NCBI RefSeq assembly: GCF_003711515.1
Contig: NW_021167079.1
Location: 5,373,989 to 5,437,988 of the forward strand
Source: Sodiomyces alkalinus F11
Taxonomy: Eukaryota; Ascomycota; Sordariomycetes; Glomerellales; Plectosphaerellaceae
DNA: 64,000 nucleotides
Reading direction: 5' to 3'
Below the pieces are notes generated by a model. It saw only the letters and a program-made list of their open reading frames with translations. It was not told where the DNA came from and searched no databases. A program made the position numbers and the translations under genes. Positions 36,573-46,999 of this stretch are shown here, one piece after another. Every line of letters starts with the position of its first letter. Within the stretch, counting starts at the first letter, position 1.

Positions 36573-36765
36573 ATGTCCACCACGGTGGGCCCGAAGCGGT
36601 CGCGGCCGTTGGAAGAGAAAGATATGACCGCAGAAGCCTTGAAACGACTCAATCGGAACTCCGGGTGTCGAGATGATTCGTAAGTCGAATTCATCAAGTC
36701 GTCACGGTAAATAGGTGGAAAGAGAATCTTCACTCAGCCGTTCAAATGAAGGTCACGTGACTTGA
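36573..36765 (+). CDS. Possible small spliced gene divergent from LAS1
   Basis: An ATG 116 bp from the LAS1 start, on the opposite strand, opens [18 protein letters not shown] and continues to a perfect GTAAGT donor (exon 36573-36679). Splicing to CACTCAG at 36737 adds eight residues and a stop (exon 36738-36765), giving about 44 aa. The protein is basic and hydrophilic with no known domain. The divergent position, donor quality and coding-like start favour a real transcript. It could be the first exon of a longer gene whose remainder was lost toward the transposon island, or chance. Confidence 0.3.
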
Positions 36766-39075
36766 CCTTGCTAATCCGTAACTTCAAACCAACCCCCTTG
36801 GATTCTCACGTTGACATTTCACTTAGTAAAATCCCAATGCTTCGTGGACGCGCCATCTGGGTTTTCCCCCCCCTCTTTTCGTGGAGGGTTTCCAATCGAA
36901 TAAGTCCGTGCCCACGCGAAAGGCCACGGGGATATTTATTTAGTTTCTTCCAAATGGAATGACCTCCGACTTGACTTGAATCAAAATAGCTTGAAGTCAT
37001 CGCCGTAATAGTGCAACGCCGTTTTCCGGGCGAGTCGTGTTTACCCTTACCCTTTCTAAAAACGTCCGGGCATGACAAAATACGACCATCAGATAATTCG
37101 ATAGGTGCTGACATGACTTCATGTTGCTGTTTCATGGAGAAGCTTCTGGCCTTTGAACTCCGTGGAAACACTTGAGCCACAGTACCAACACTAGGGCTAA
37201 CCCCCCGGTGCCAGAGAGCGTATTCCATCTTACAGGCCTGCAGCTCTACCTCATTGTTTAAGTCGACGTAGTGTACTTTGCACTCCTGGCAATACTTGGA
37301 AGGAATAGTTCTACTCCATGTGACTGTGTTCTCGCCCATGTTCACGGTGGAGCTCTCCGTAATTCTGACCGACGTTATGTACTTCGTAGTTCGTAGCAAA
37401 TTCCCAGAGTGAAAATACCAGTGTCAAGGATAGTGTGCTGCCGAGCGCCTAAACTTCAGAGGCACTGGCGATCCACTGCTCGTTCAACCTTGTCCTGGCC
37501 GCCCCGGTGCGTAATGTCCCGCCGTGCCGCGTATATGACCAAGTTTCTGATGTGGGATGATTAGGCTTGGAGGCGTAGCCAGAGAAATCCAGAGCCGAGC
37601 GGATTGTTGCGAAGTCGGCAGCACAGCAGACACGGAAGACGGCGTTCTCGCCGGCCTCCCCGTCGACGTCTTCGTTGGCATGTGAAGCGCTTTTCTCACT
37701 GTAGTGGGTTCGCCGAAGCACTGCCACGTGGAGGGTACGAGAATGTACCTATTTGAGTGTGGGGCCAACCCCGGCAGCGACTTTCGGCGAAAGGCGGTGG
37801 CGTTGGGGATTATGGTGTGTCTTGAAGTACCTTACCTTATAATGGAATTCGTAACTACGAAGTACCTACTCTGTAAGCCGGCTCGGGGATCCTCTGGAGG
37901 TACGTACACGAAAGAAGACGTCAAAACAGGGACTATTAATTTGGCAGTGGGCCATGAGAACGAACACATGCGCGGCGCTGAGGCTGTACGCCAATCTCGG
38001 CCGGGATATCAAGAAGTTCGCAGGTCGTAGAGGCGTATGGCTACCGAGAACGTCGTGACTCCGAGGTAGTATTCAAAGTGGGTGGACGGGTTTTGCCCGT
38101 TGATGCGTCCCTATGTACGTTGTACGTGGAAGCCCTTTCCCCCTGATCCTGCCGTCGTGACAAGGATTTAGATCCCGTGCTCTTCCTGGGCTGGGCTAAC
38201 AGAAAGATTCCGCAAAGCCCCAGAAACCCGACGAATTCTCGAGACACGAACTTCAGCGAAGGGCGATTACGGGGAGCGTGGGCGTTTTCGTCACAGGTCA
38301 CAAAAAAAACATGAACGTCTCCCCCCGCCGCCCCTCTTTTGCGGGGTATAAAAACTTACATACGGTATTCAGTACGAGGACGCTTGTTTGTTGGCTTGCT
38401 TACAGGGGAGGTGGTGCTGGGCCGCTGGACTGTTGGACGGACGGCTAAATGGTAACATGGAGATTTGACGGATATGGTGGTCCTGTTGTTCGTCTTGTTC
38501 TCGCCCAGGAAGGAGGGCACTAACAAAATTTCTGGTTGCAGTGAACTAGGGTGGCCTGATGGTCAATGCGCACCGAGGAAGGAATGGGCGACCGCACACA
38601 TTGCAAGTGTCCAGCCGCGACCGTGTCGACTGCACTAGCTAAACCCCACTCTGAAGTCACAGGTAAAACTGTCACCTACTCCACCTTAATAGTGGTCCTC
38701 CTACCCGAGTCGACAGGGCTGGTTCAAATTCAAGCTTGCACATGAGAACGGCGGGGGCGGGGCCAAGAACCGTTCATCCCGCTGGAACTTATCAGCCAAT
38801 AGAAGGCGGTAGATTTCCTGCACTACGAAGTAAGTTTTCGCTCATACAACATACTTTCACACCCGACGGGGCCGTGGAGTCGTGGTCCCTCTTATGCGCA
38901 TGGACGACAGGGGTGCCACCTGGCGGCTCTTTCTCGCTTATTTTTAGGGTCCCGTTTAGCACCCTTTGGAACATCTTCGAATTGATTAATCTGCTCTGAG
39001 AATACGCAATGTACTTCGTACCTTAGGTATAACCCTCGAAACGAGCAAGGAACAAGGCTCTAGACTCTGTCGTTG
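36766..39075. other. Gene-poor flank of the repeat island
   Basis: This 2.3 kb contains a 197-codon minus-strand frame (36806-37399) and frames at 37449-37768 and 38041-38301, none with recognisable motifs or a clear splice context. ACGAAGTACCTACT near 37856 and TACTTCGTACCTTAGGT near 39011-39027 belong to the dispersed motif families. A GTATAAAAAC TATA-like box at 38346-38355 has no gene assigned downstream. Confidence 0.5.
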
Positions 39076-39576
39076 TATATAGGGAAGGATTAGGGCACCG
39101 GGACGTTTTAATATCAAGCCCATAAAAGTGGAGTTATGATGGATATATATTCCTTTACTTGCAAACTGCCTATATTATAGTACTAAAGCGAGGTCTTAGT
39201 AGGAGTAGGTAAATATCGTTATATTTATTAAATATACTAGGTCTAAGGTAAAACAAGGTATAATAAGTACTTAAGCGAGTAATTTTTCTATAATATATTC
39301 CATAATTCGTAGATCTAATAGCTCCTACGTAAAGCTATAGTTCCGGGCTTATACTTCGTAATACCTAGGTACGTATTAACAGAGTTATTTATTCTATTAT
39401 AGGAGGCGGTAATAAAGACAGTTTAATTAATAAATATAACTATATATATCCGAACTTAATATAGTCTCGCTTTATTATAGTGTTTATAAGTAAAGGAATA
39501 TATAGTATCATAACTCTATTTTTACGGGCTCGATATTAAAATATCCGGACGCCCTAATCCTTCCCTTTATATATAT
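39076..39576. mobile_element. MITE-like element with ~150 bp terminal inverted repeats
   Basis: The left arm 39076-39231 is an imperfect inverted copy of 39427-39576: AGGGAAGGATTAGGGC, TTTTAATATC, GAGTTATGAT, TATATTCCTTTACTT, TAAAGCGAG and TTATATTTATTAA all recur in reverse complement order. Differences are mostly C/T and G/A transitions. The element is about 500 bp, AT-rich, without coding capacity. Both ends run into TATATA, which fits insertion at TA (Tc1/mariner or PIF-type), although the exact target duplication cannot be resolved in that sequence. Confidence 0.8.
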
Positions 39577-39646
39577 CATTCATTCGAGGTACGAAAAAGG
39601 AGGAGGAAAACAAGCGCTGTCTTATAATAATAGTGCGCTTTGTTAC

Positions 39647-39704
39647 GAGACTACATATAAACTGATATCCAACCACGAGGCTAAGCTAAGGGTAGGTGTA
39701 GGGG
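39647..39704 (+). repeat. Left terminal inverted repeat of the DNA transposon
   Basis: It begins GAGACTACATATAAAC and pairs with 45327-45384. The core TAAGCTAAGGGTAGGTGT is repeated directly once more about 33 bp further in (39719-39740). Confidence 0.8.
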
Positions 39705-40062
39705 GGTGGCTAGGAAAAGTTAAGCTAAGGGTAGGTGTGGGGCTAAGCTTTAATTAGTCGAATAGAGGAATAGTAGAATACCGGAATAACGGTATAGGGG
39801 AAACGTTTCTCTAGTCTTTACGAGTCGCGTCGTAACACGTTAACGTGTTATTCCCCTCTTTTTCATAGCGTTAACGTTATTGTATCTCTTTCCTTTCACC
39901 ACCACTCTATATTTTCATAGAGAGTGTTTTTATACTATTACTATTACCCTCTATTAATACTTTTTTTATTAACTATATTAATTTATTTATCTTCCTCGTT
40001 ATCTTTAGGTATAGTTTCTTATTAGGATCGATTCTTTAGTATTTTACGTCTCTAACCGTGTT

Positions 40063-40133
40063 AGAAACGATTCGGGAACGATTCGGGAACGATTCGGGAA
40101 CGATTAGGAAACGTTTTAGAAACCTTTCTAACC
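40063..40133 (+). repeat. Left cluster of 11-bp iterons (GGAACGATTCG type)
   Basis: About five tandem copies of an 11-bp unit (AGAAACGATTC / GGGAACGATTC) lie about 420 bp inside the left end. Similar copies occur at 41068-41100, 43129-43165 and, inverted, at 43879-43925. Confidence 0.8.
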
Positions 40134-40478
40134 CTCTTTAAAATTTCTCCTATAGAATTCGCGATAATACCCTCTAACTATAAAGATACAGAGGTATACT
40201 AATAGTATATAAATAGGGAAGATAGTAATAAATATCTTAGAAATCTACTAGAATTTAAGACGGACGGTGTAAGTATACTCGTTAATCTAATACACTATAG
40301 TTTACTAATACTTCTATAAGACTAATAAGGTTATCCTAGTAGCGGGAGAGATATACTACCGCTTTATAGAAGAAGACGGTGAGCTCTACTTTAATATAAG
40401 TATCTTCCTATTCACGAAATAGCGATAAGGCTTTAACTGATTTATTCTATATAGCGCTCTAAATTTTCCTCGATTAGT

Positions 40479-40830
40479 TGTCAAATGGGTAGTCGTAAAG
40501 AGTGAAAAGGTAGGGTCACGCAAGGAACCAGGTGTGATCACGATAGGATCATAATAGGGTCAGAACGTGGGTGTAGCCAAAGAGTCAGATTAATCGCTGG
40601 CCTCCCCTTTAAAGGGGGAGGCTCCCTCGCTCCTTAAGACTACGCTCTACTCCTTAAGGGCTGCTTGTTTGCTTCCTCGAGGGCTGCCTTGTTTGCTTCG
40701 AGGGACTATTCTGTTTGCTGTGTGATGACTTGCTTTGTTTGTGCCTCGAGGGGTCTCGGACTAGGCACACCTGGACCCCTCTGGGTTCACACTGGGGACC
40801 CATTGTGACCACTGCTGCAGGCACCTGATA
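40479..40830 (+). mobile_element. Solo LTR nested in the DNA transposon, little affected by RIP
   Basis: A 352 bp segment of normal composition inside very AT-rich DNA. It begins TGTCAAATGG and ends CACCTGATA, that is TGTCA...TGATA, with the 3' end one C-to-T change from the expected TGACA. It is flanked by a perfect 5 bp duplication TTAGT (40474-40478 and 40831-40835). CA and TG dinucleotides are common, unlike its surroundings. CTTGTTTGCTTC..CGAGGG repeats lie inside (about 40660-40760). The features fit a solo LTR of an LTR retrotransposon (5 bp target site). Confidence 0.78.
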
Positions 40831-43800
40831 TTAGTGCACTAAAGAGATATATCTATAAGACACACTATACACAGGCCGCTCTAAGTGCTTCGGGCTCCCT
40901 TAACGCTCGTAATAATACCCGTACCGCTTAATATTACTAATCGATATAAAACCTTACTCTTAGTATTAACGGTTAGCTTAATACTCCTTATAAGGCTAAA
41001 GCGGTGGCTAAAGATATATATCTTCGTAATATTCCGCGAAATAATAAAGGAAATATAAGGACTATTTTAGAAACGATTCCGAACCTATTTAGAAACGCGT
41101 GCTAATATATCTATTTTACTAGCCCGATATCCTTTATATAAAAATAGATCTTTTCGGCTAGAGCTCGGAGGAACGTTACTAGGCGTGTATAGAGTAGAAC
41201 TTTATCGGTCGTAGTATATTCTACTATATTTTTCTATTAGTATCTTTTACTAATAGTATCTATTTTATAGGCTGCCCCCCCCTTATTACGATTATCTTTA
41301 TATAGTCTAGGCTAAGTATCGCTATAATAATATAGCGGATAGTAAAATAGTCTCGGGTAAGTTTACTACTCTTTATAAAATAAGAATTAATAGACTAATA
41401 TTTATTTTACTAGATTTCCCTAAGGCCGTCCGCCCCCCTCCCCGTTATTATCGGGTCTCGCGGGCCCGTAATACTACTCCTAATAACGAGGAGTAAGTAG
41501 TTATTTACGAAATGCTTTAGAAACGTTTCTATTACATCGGGGTTTTACTATTTCGGACTTCACGATAATAATTAGACGTTTATAAAGGCGTTTTTTTATA
41601 AGATATAGCTTTTTTTTTTTTAAGAATACACTATAATAATACGAATAACGATACCGATAACTAAAGTCTTCTTACCTATCGAACTTAGTTATTCTAAACG
41701 TAATAATAACTCTTTTTCTAGTTCGATCCGCTTTAGCTTAAGCGTATAACGCCGCTTATTTTTAAGCCTTCGCCTCTTAATTTCAGCCTCTAATTTATAA
41801 TCTTTTTAAGCTATCTTACGTCTACGCTCCTCTATATTAAGAGACCTCTCCTTAAAAGATAATAAAGCTTATAAAGCTTAAATCTAACCTAGGGTAGCCT
41901 GCTAATAAAGATTACGTAGATTTAGGCGTTAACTTCGTAAGCGTCTTAAAAGGACTCCGCTTAATAATACACTCCTTATACTTCGTGCTAGAGAACTTTA
42001 AGAATCCGACTCTATATCGTTTTAATCGAATATGCTAAAATCTTCCGGAGGGTTAAGCGGTAATCTTAAAATCGATCGGCTACTTAATACTATACGGCTT
42101 CGCGACCGATCACAAAATTCCTCCTCTTATTCGGTATTAGTCTTACGTAGTTTTCTTTCTAGAATATTATAAGGTTAGTAACTCCTCTACTATATATAAT
42201 AAAATACTAAAGCTTACTTTTACGACCTAAGTAGTTATCTACCCGGCCTCTTATACTAGTATTCCGCTATAATCCTAGGACTTAAAGAGAACGCGTCGTA
42301 AAATCTCTTAAAATTAGATTCTAATTATAATTGCGATATCTAATAGACTTATTAAGTAGGTTCGGTATAACTTAAGCTAAACTTACCTATGAATTACTTT
42401 AAGGATATAGATATTTCGCTTAGTCTATAAGTATAAGGCTTAATATATAACCTTAACTATATTTAAATTATCGGTAATTAATGCCTAATCTTTAGCGGGA
42501 ATACTTAAGGCAGCTTAGTAAAATCCTATAACGATATATAGAAAGCGTTTATATATAGCCTAGTTATAATATTAGGGAATCTCCTTAGTAAGTCGGTTAG
42601 TTTTAGTTACCCTGCCGAAAACGTTTCCTAATTATCGCTAAATTATTCTATAATTATTTCCGAATAATACCGGAATCGTGTCCGAATTATTTCTAGATAA
42701 TTTCGGGGAAAAACTCACGGCTAATCTTATTATATAGGTTATTATAATTCTCCCGAGTCTAGTATTCTAGTAAACTTATAAGGATTTGGTAGTATAATCC
42801 TTCCCCTTATTCTAGGTCACCTCCTAAAATACTTTTAATACCACGCCGAAAATAAACTATATAAAGTCTTATATAGTAAGTTACCTAAGTTTCCTAAGGC
42901 TTTTTAAGCTAGTACCTCTCCTAAAGGTATTTTCTAAAGCCTTAAATCGTTAATAAAGCCTAGTCTAAAGTCACCCTAAGAAGACCCGTGCTATAAAGGT
43001 ATTTCTACTAAATTAGGATACTATACTTATCCTTAAGGATCCGGAAGACCTACCAAAATATATAAAGATATATCTCTATTATCTCCGAGTTTATATAGCA
43101 CCTTACTAAAGGGAGCACTAATATATATTAGAAACGATTTAGAAACGATTTAGGAACGATTCGGGTATATACCTTTTTCCGAGTTTTAACTATACTATAC
43201 CTAAATAATTTCTGTTTACTCTATACCGCCGATATATTTATAGTTAGTATTAACGAAAAAGGAAGTTATATTAGAAAACTTTTATTATTTTACCTATTTC
43301 TTAAAAAAGCAGATTACTATATAGTTATATCGTGATTAGTATAAGTGCTAGATATACTAATATAGGCTATTAGAATCTTCTCTATAACTATAGGTAATAA
43401 GGTAGTATACTTATATATATTCGTTAGTTTACCTCTTTTACCTACTCTAAAGCTAAAGTAAGACCTTAACCGCCTTAAGGAAAGAGGATAATCTGCTACT
43501 TACGAATAATATACCGAAGGTAATCGGTATTCGTAAGGCTAGTATAAATACCTATAATCGTCTTACCTTTAAATTCTGCCACGAATTACCTAAGTTTACT
43601 CGACTTAAGGAACGCGTTTAGTATAGTTATCGGTTTATTAATTTTCGGGAGTACTCGAGTAATACTATTAATAACTAATAAAGGGGCTTTTAAAGGCGGT
43701 AGGGGAGGGTAGATGTATATTCTATATAAGGTTATAATAATCCACGGTATTATATTAAGATCGTATAGTATAAAAAATCGAAATTCGACGTTGTATTTTC

Positions 43801-45095
43801 GCCGTTAGATTTCTCTAGGTCCCGCGATATACACCTTATCTATATAAGAGAGTTAGAGTATAAGTGAAATATAGTCTCCAAATCGTTTCCGAATTATTCC
43901 TGAATCGTTTCTAAATAATTTCGGGAATTATATACTATATATCCTTCGTTTTCTACGGTTTATTATAAAAAAGTAGTAGTTCTTATCAGGATTCGCTAGT
44001 ATTCCGTGCACTATTAGATTAAAAGTCTATCTAATAAGGTCTATATAAGGGTAAAAGACCGAAGGAATAATCGCGAGAAAGTAATAACGCGTTATTTCGC
44101 CTAGTAACTAAGACTAGCACCGTATACGATATTATTAAAAGTCGGTAAGGTGCTATAATTAATTAGAAATAATTCGAGATAACGTAAATACCGAAAATAT
44201 TATACTTATATAGTAGATACTAAAGTCCACGACTAGAATACACGTTTCTTCCCGGTCTATATAAATAGTCCTTTTACTGAATCTTCCTTTTACTGCCTAT
44301 ACCTACCTAAAATAATATTAGTACCTATACTTCTTAATCTAAACGCGTTTTACTTACCCTAAAGCCTTTTTCTGTATAGTAAACTCCTTAACTTCGGATC
44401 TTCTTACACTAATTTAATTAAACAGCTATAGTATAATACTTTCGTAATAAAAGTCTAATTCTAAAAGATATTAGTAAGCTTTACCGCCTTAATAGGTATA
44501 AGTATAGCGGAAAACTAGTATATCTCTAAGTATAGCACTAATAGCCCGAAAACCTAGTTATTTTCGAGCTATTTCGTACTAGATCTAAAAGAGGTTAGTA
44601 ATTAAGAAAATACCTTAAATAAAGGTATACTATACGATTTTCTATAAAGAATTTTTCTTCTTATTATTTAAAATATCTACTAGGATAATAACGGCTACTC
44701 TAGCAGGTAATATTTAAGGTATCTTAGGAATTCTAGCGGTATATAGGATATTATCGACCTATATAGCGCGAGAGCCTAGGGTAAGTCTTCCGTTACTATA
44801 TGTAGTAGTAGAAATTAAAATTAGGATATTTTCCTCCTTAGATAGAATTTAATCTTAGTAAGTAATAAGTAATATAAAGTAGTAGTTAGTAAATACTTAC
44901 TTATTTAACTTAATTCCTTAGGATAATATCTTGTGGTGCTCGGCGAGTCGGATAAAGTCTATAAAGATATAGTCTTTAATTCTTATTTTTAAATAAATCT
45001 AAGATTATAAGAGTCGTCTTCCTATTCTTCTAGGTCTTTAACCTCTTCTCGCGGCTAAATCTTACTATTAGGATCTAATTCCGTGTAAGAAGTTA

Positions 45096-45155
45096 TCCCG
45101 AATCGTTTCTAAATCGTTCCTAAATCGTTCCTAAATCGTTTCTAAATTATTTCCG
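45096..45155 (-). repeat. Right cluster of 11-bp iterons, inverted
   Basis: About five copies of AAATCGTTCCT / AATCGTTTCTA lie about 230 bp inside the right end, in the opposite orientation to the left cluster. Confidence 0.8.
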
Positions 45156-45326
45156 GCCTATTTTCCGTCTCTTCGTCTATTATCACTACCTCTTACTCTA
45201 CTTATTACCCCTCACTTATTTACCCCTCGTGTTAATACCGGATACTTCAGGCATATACACTTATTATATAACCCAGCATAGACCACGCCCTATAGCAACT
45301 CTCAGCTTAACTATCTGCCCTACTCT

Positions 45327-45384
45327 GCCCCACACCTACCCTTAGCTTAGCCTTATAGTTAAATATTAGTTTACCTATAATCTC
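45327..45384 (-). repeat. Right terminal inverted repeat of the DNA transposon
   Basis: The reverse complement begins GAGATTATAGGTAAAC and matches the left end. It is followed on the plus strand by the TTTGTTAC target copy. Confidence 0.8.
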
Positions 45385-45392
45385 TTTGTTAC

Positions 45393-45886
45393 TTGAGCCA
45401 TGGAAGACGACGAACCGTTGAGCAAAATCATCTATAAACCACGTAGTGAGCTGTTGCATGATCTATTATAACTAAGTGGGCCAGCGTTAGTGATGATATA
45501 TATAGATGCTAGTTTCCAAGCCGTTTGTTTTCCGCCATTGCCGGCTGTTGCCCCATCTACCCTGTAAAGCTGTAAACCTATTCAACTCCTGACCCAGACA
45601 TGCCTTCCAAAAGGTATCATTGTTTCGCTGGAACCCCCTCCCATATTCCACAGAGCCCTTTGTCCACGCTCCCTGTTGCTGGCGCCAAATACAAAACCGA
45701 AAATAAAATAAAATGAAAACCCAAAAACAGAGATTAGAGGCGCAAAACTAGCAGAGTTATCGGGCTCATCGTGGCATGAACACCGCTAGTATAGTACAAG
45801 TGACGCGTAATAGATGGCGGGTTGTGGGATCATGAATCGTGTCAGTCGGCAGCCACCAGTTTGGCCGCCTGCGGCCTGCATTCCGA
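45393..45886. other. Intergenic between transposon and the next gene's stop
   Basis: These 494 bp of normal composition contain only short frames and include the 3' flank of the gene at 45887-46999. Confidence 0.55.
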
Positions 45887-46999
45887 TCATGCCGCATTGC
45901 TCATATCCTCTTCCTGATCCTCACCGTCGGCATCTTGCTCCTGGTCTTCGTCATCACTCTCGGGTGGCTGCCATGGCTCTTCTAGTTTGAGACCTTTGCC
46001 CGTACCCTCGCGGCAACGGTAGGAAGACCCCAGAAGCGATGACATGGCTGACCGAGAGTTGTAGAGATGAGGGTCCTCATCGTACTTCTCCGGAGCATCG
46101 TACAGTCCCATTCCGACGAGAATCTCGCCTTCCTCCTCAGCTTCATCGAGCGGCTGGTAGGGGATAGACTCCTCAGTAGTGACGGCCGGCTGAGGCTGCT
46201 GCATCCGAGGCAGGTTTTCCGGTGTCGGCGGAGAGGTACTGTTGAATCCTCGAGACGCGAAGCTGCCCCACTCGTGTTGTGTTGACGAATCCGTCGCAAA
46301 TGCCGATGCAGGGAGACTAGGGAACAGCTCTGGATAGCTTGTTTCATTTAAGGGTGACACGTAAGGAGGGAGAGATTGTTGTGAGAGGTTCCATCCCTCG
46401 GCTGGCAAGTAAGGTGTCGTGTCAATGGCGTCGAAGGGAAGAGAGAGGGGCGAGAAAGCCGAGCTTGGTGACGCGCTGCATGAGTAGGCCGCTTGAACCG
46501 GCGAGTATTGAGGTTGGTATGCCGGAACCAGGTCGTGGTCGTCTTGAAAAGCGGGAACAGGAAAGTGACGCTGGGTCAGATACTGTTCCTGCTGAAGGCC
46601 AGGCGTATGAGCGTAGCATGGTTGTTGGCCTGTTGAGGGATGCCAGCTGAGTGGACGGCTGGAGCGAGTATGGCTCGGTATATCTGACCTATACGCCGGC
46701 AGTATGGCTTGATTAACAGCGCATTGTCTTCGTCGCGCTACTAGTGATGCGTCGTTCATGAGAGCCCGTTTCCTCGATGCTATATGAGATGATGATCTCG
46801 GACTGGTGTTGGCGCTCGTGGGTTTCACAACTCGCATGGCACTTCCAGCACGCTGTTGCCCATTTGACCCCCTTGAAAGCCTCCGCGAAGCTTGCGAGAG
46901 GGCCATTTGACGGGACAAATCCTCCATAGAGACACCTGCGTGCTGTGAAAATGTGGAAGCGTCGGGATTTGAAATTCCCAAGAAAGTCGAGGGCATCAT
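45887..46999 (-). CDS. Uncharacterised Ser/Pro/Gln-rich protein with acidic C-terminus
   Basis: A single open exon. The frame extends to 47182, but MMPSTFLGISNPDAST at 46999 is the more likely start: the preceding 61 residues are hydrophobic/Ser-Pro without motif. This gives about 370 aa. Features: a basic Ser-rich segment (about 30-100; SRRLSRGSN, SRKRALMND), a long Tyr/Gln/Pro-rich low-complexity middle (YQPQYSPVQA, FSPLSLPFDAIDTTPYLPAE), the segment EEEGEILVGMGLYDAPEKYD, and GKGLKLEEPWQPPESDDED with a terminal acidic tail. The GMGLYD and GLKLEE-W-PP blocks look conserved in filamentous fungi to my memory, but no function is known to me. It is likely disordered and nuclear or cytosolic; no membrane segment follows the chosen start. 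Confidence 0.7.
   Translation of the reverse strand: MMPSTFLGISNPDASTFSQHAGVSMEDLSRQMALSQASRRLSRGSNGQQRAGSAMRVVKPTSANTSPRSSSHIASRKRALMNDASLVARRRQCAVNQAILPAYRSDIPSHTRSSRPLSWHPSTGQQPCYAHTPGLQQEQYLTQRHFPVPAFQDDHDLVPAYQPQYSPVQAAYSCSASPSSAFSPLSLPFDAIDTTPYLPAEGWNLSQQSLPPYVSPLNETSYPELFPSLPASAFATDSSTQHEWGSFASRGFNSTSPPTPENLPRMQQPQPAVTTEESIPYQPLDEAEEEGEILVGMGLYDAPEKYDEDPHLYNSRSAMSSLLGSSYRCREGTGKGLKLEEPWQPPESDDEDQEQDADGEDQEEDMSNAA

Larger units (their letters stand above)
39647..45384. mobile_element. RIP-mutated 5.7 kb DNA transposon (MULE- or hAT-type target duplication)
   Basis: The first ~58 bp from 39647 (GAGACTACATATAAACTG...) match the reverse complement of the last ~58 bp ending at 45384 (GAGATTATAGGTAAACTA...), sharing GGCTAAGCTAAGGGTAGGTG; nearly all differences are transitions. 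The same bases TTTGTTAC directly flank both ends (39639-39646 and 45385-45392), extendable to nine with a leading C. A 9-bp duplication and ends beginning GAGA suggest Mutator-like; 8 bp would suggest hAT. The interior is heavily RIP-mutated with no intact frame. Faint reading frames remain, for example a basic charged segment on the minus strand near 41650-41850 and a helix-turn-helix-like stretch on plus near 43530-43590. Clusters of an 11-bp repeat occur near both ends. Confidence 0.8.

Noticed and set aside
36806..37399. 197-codon minus-strand frame
   Set aside because: No recognisable domain, biased composition or splice context; it may be chance. Left uncalled pending transcript data.
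37449..37768. Two overlapping minus-strand frames of about 92-94 codons
   Set aside because: No family resemblance and competing frames of equal length; not supportable.
43530..43600. Pogo/Fot1-type transposase helix-turn-helix in the large transposon
   Set aside because: A short IRKAS-like reading is visible, but the surrounding frames do not match pogo transposases and the 8-9 bp target duplication contradicts a TA-inserting element.
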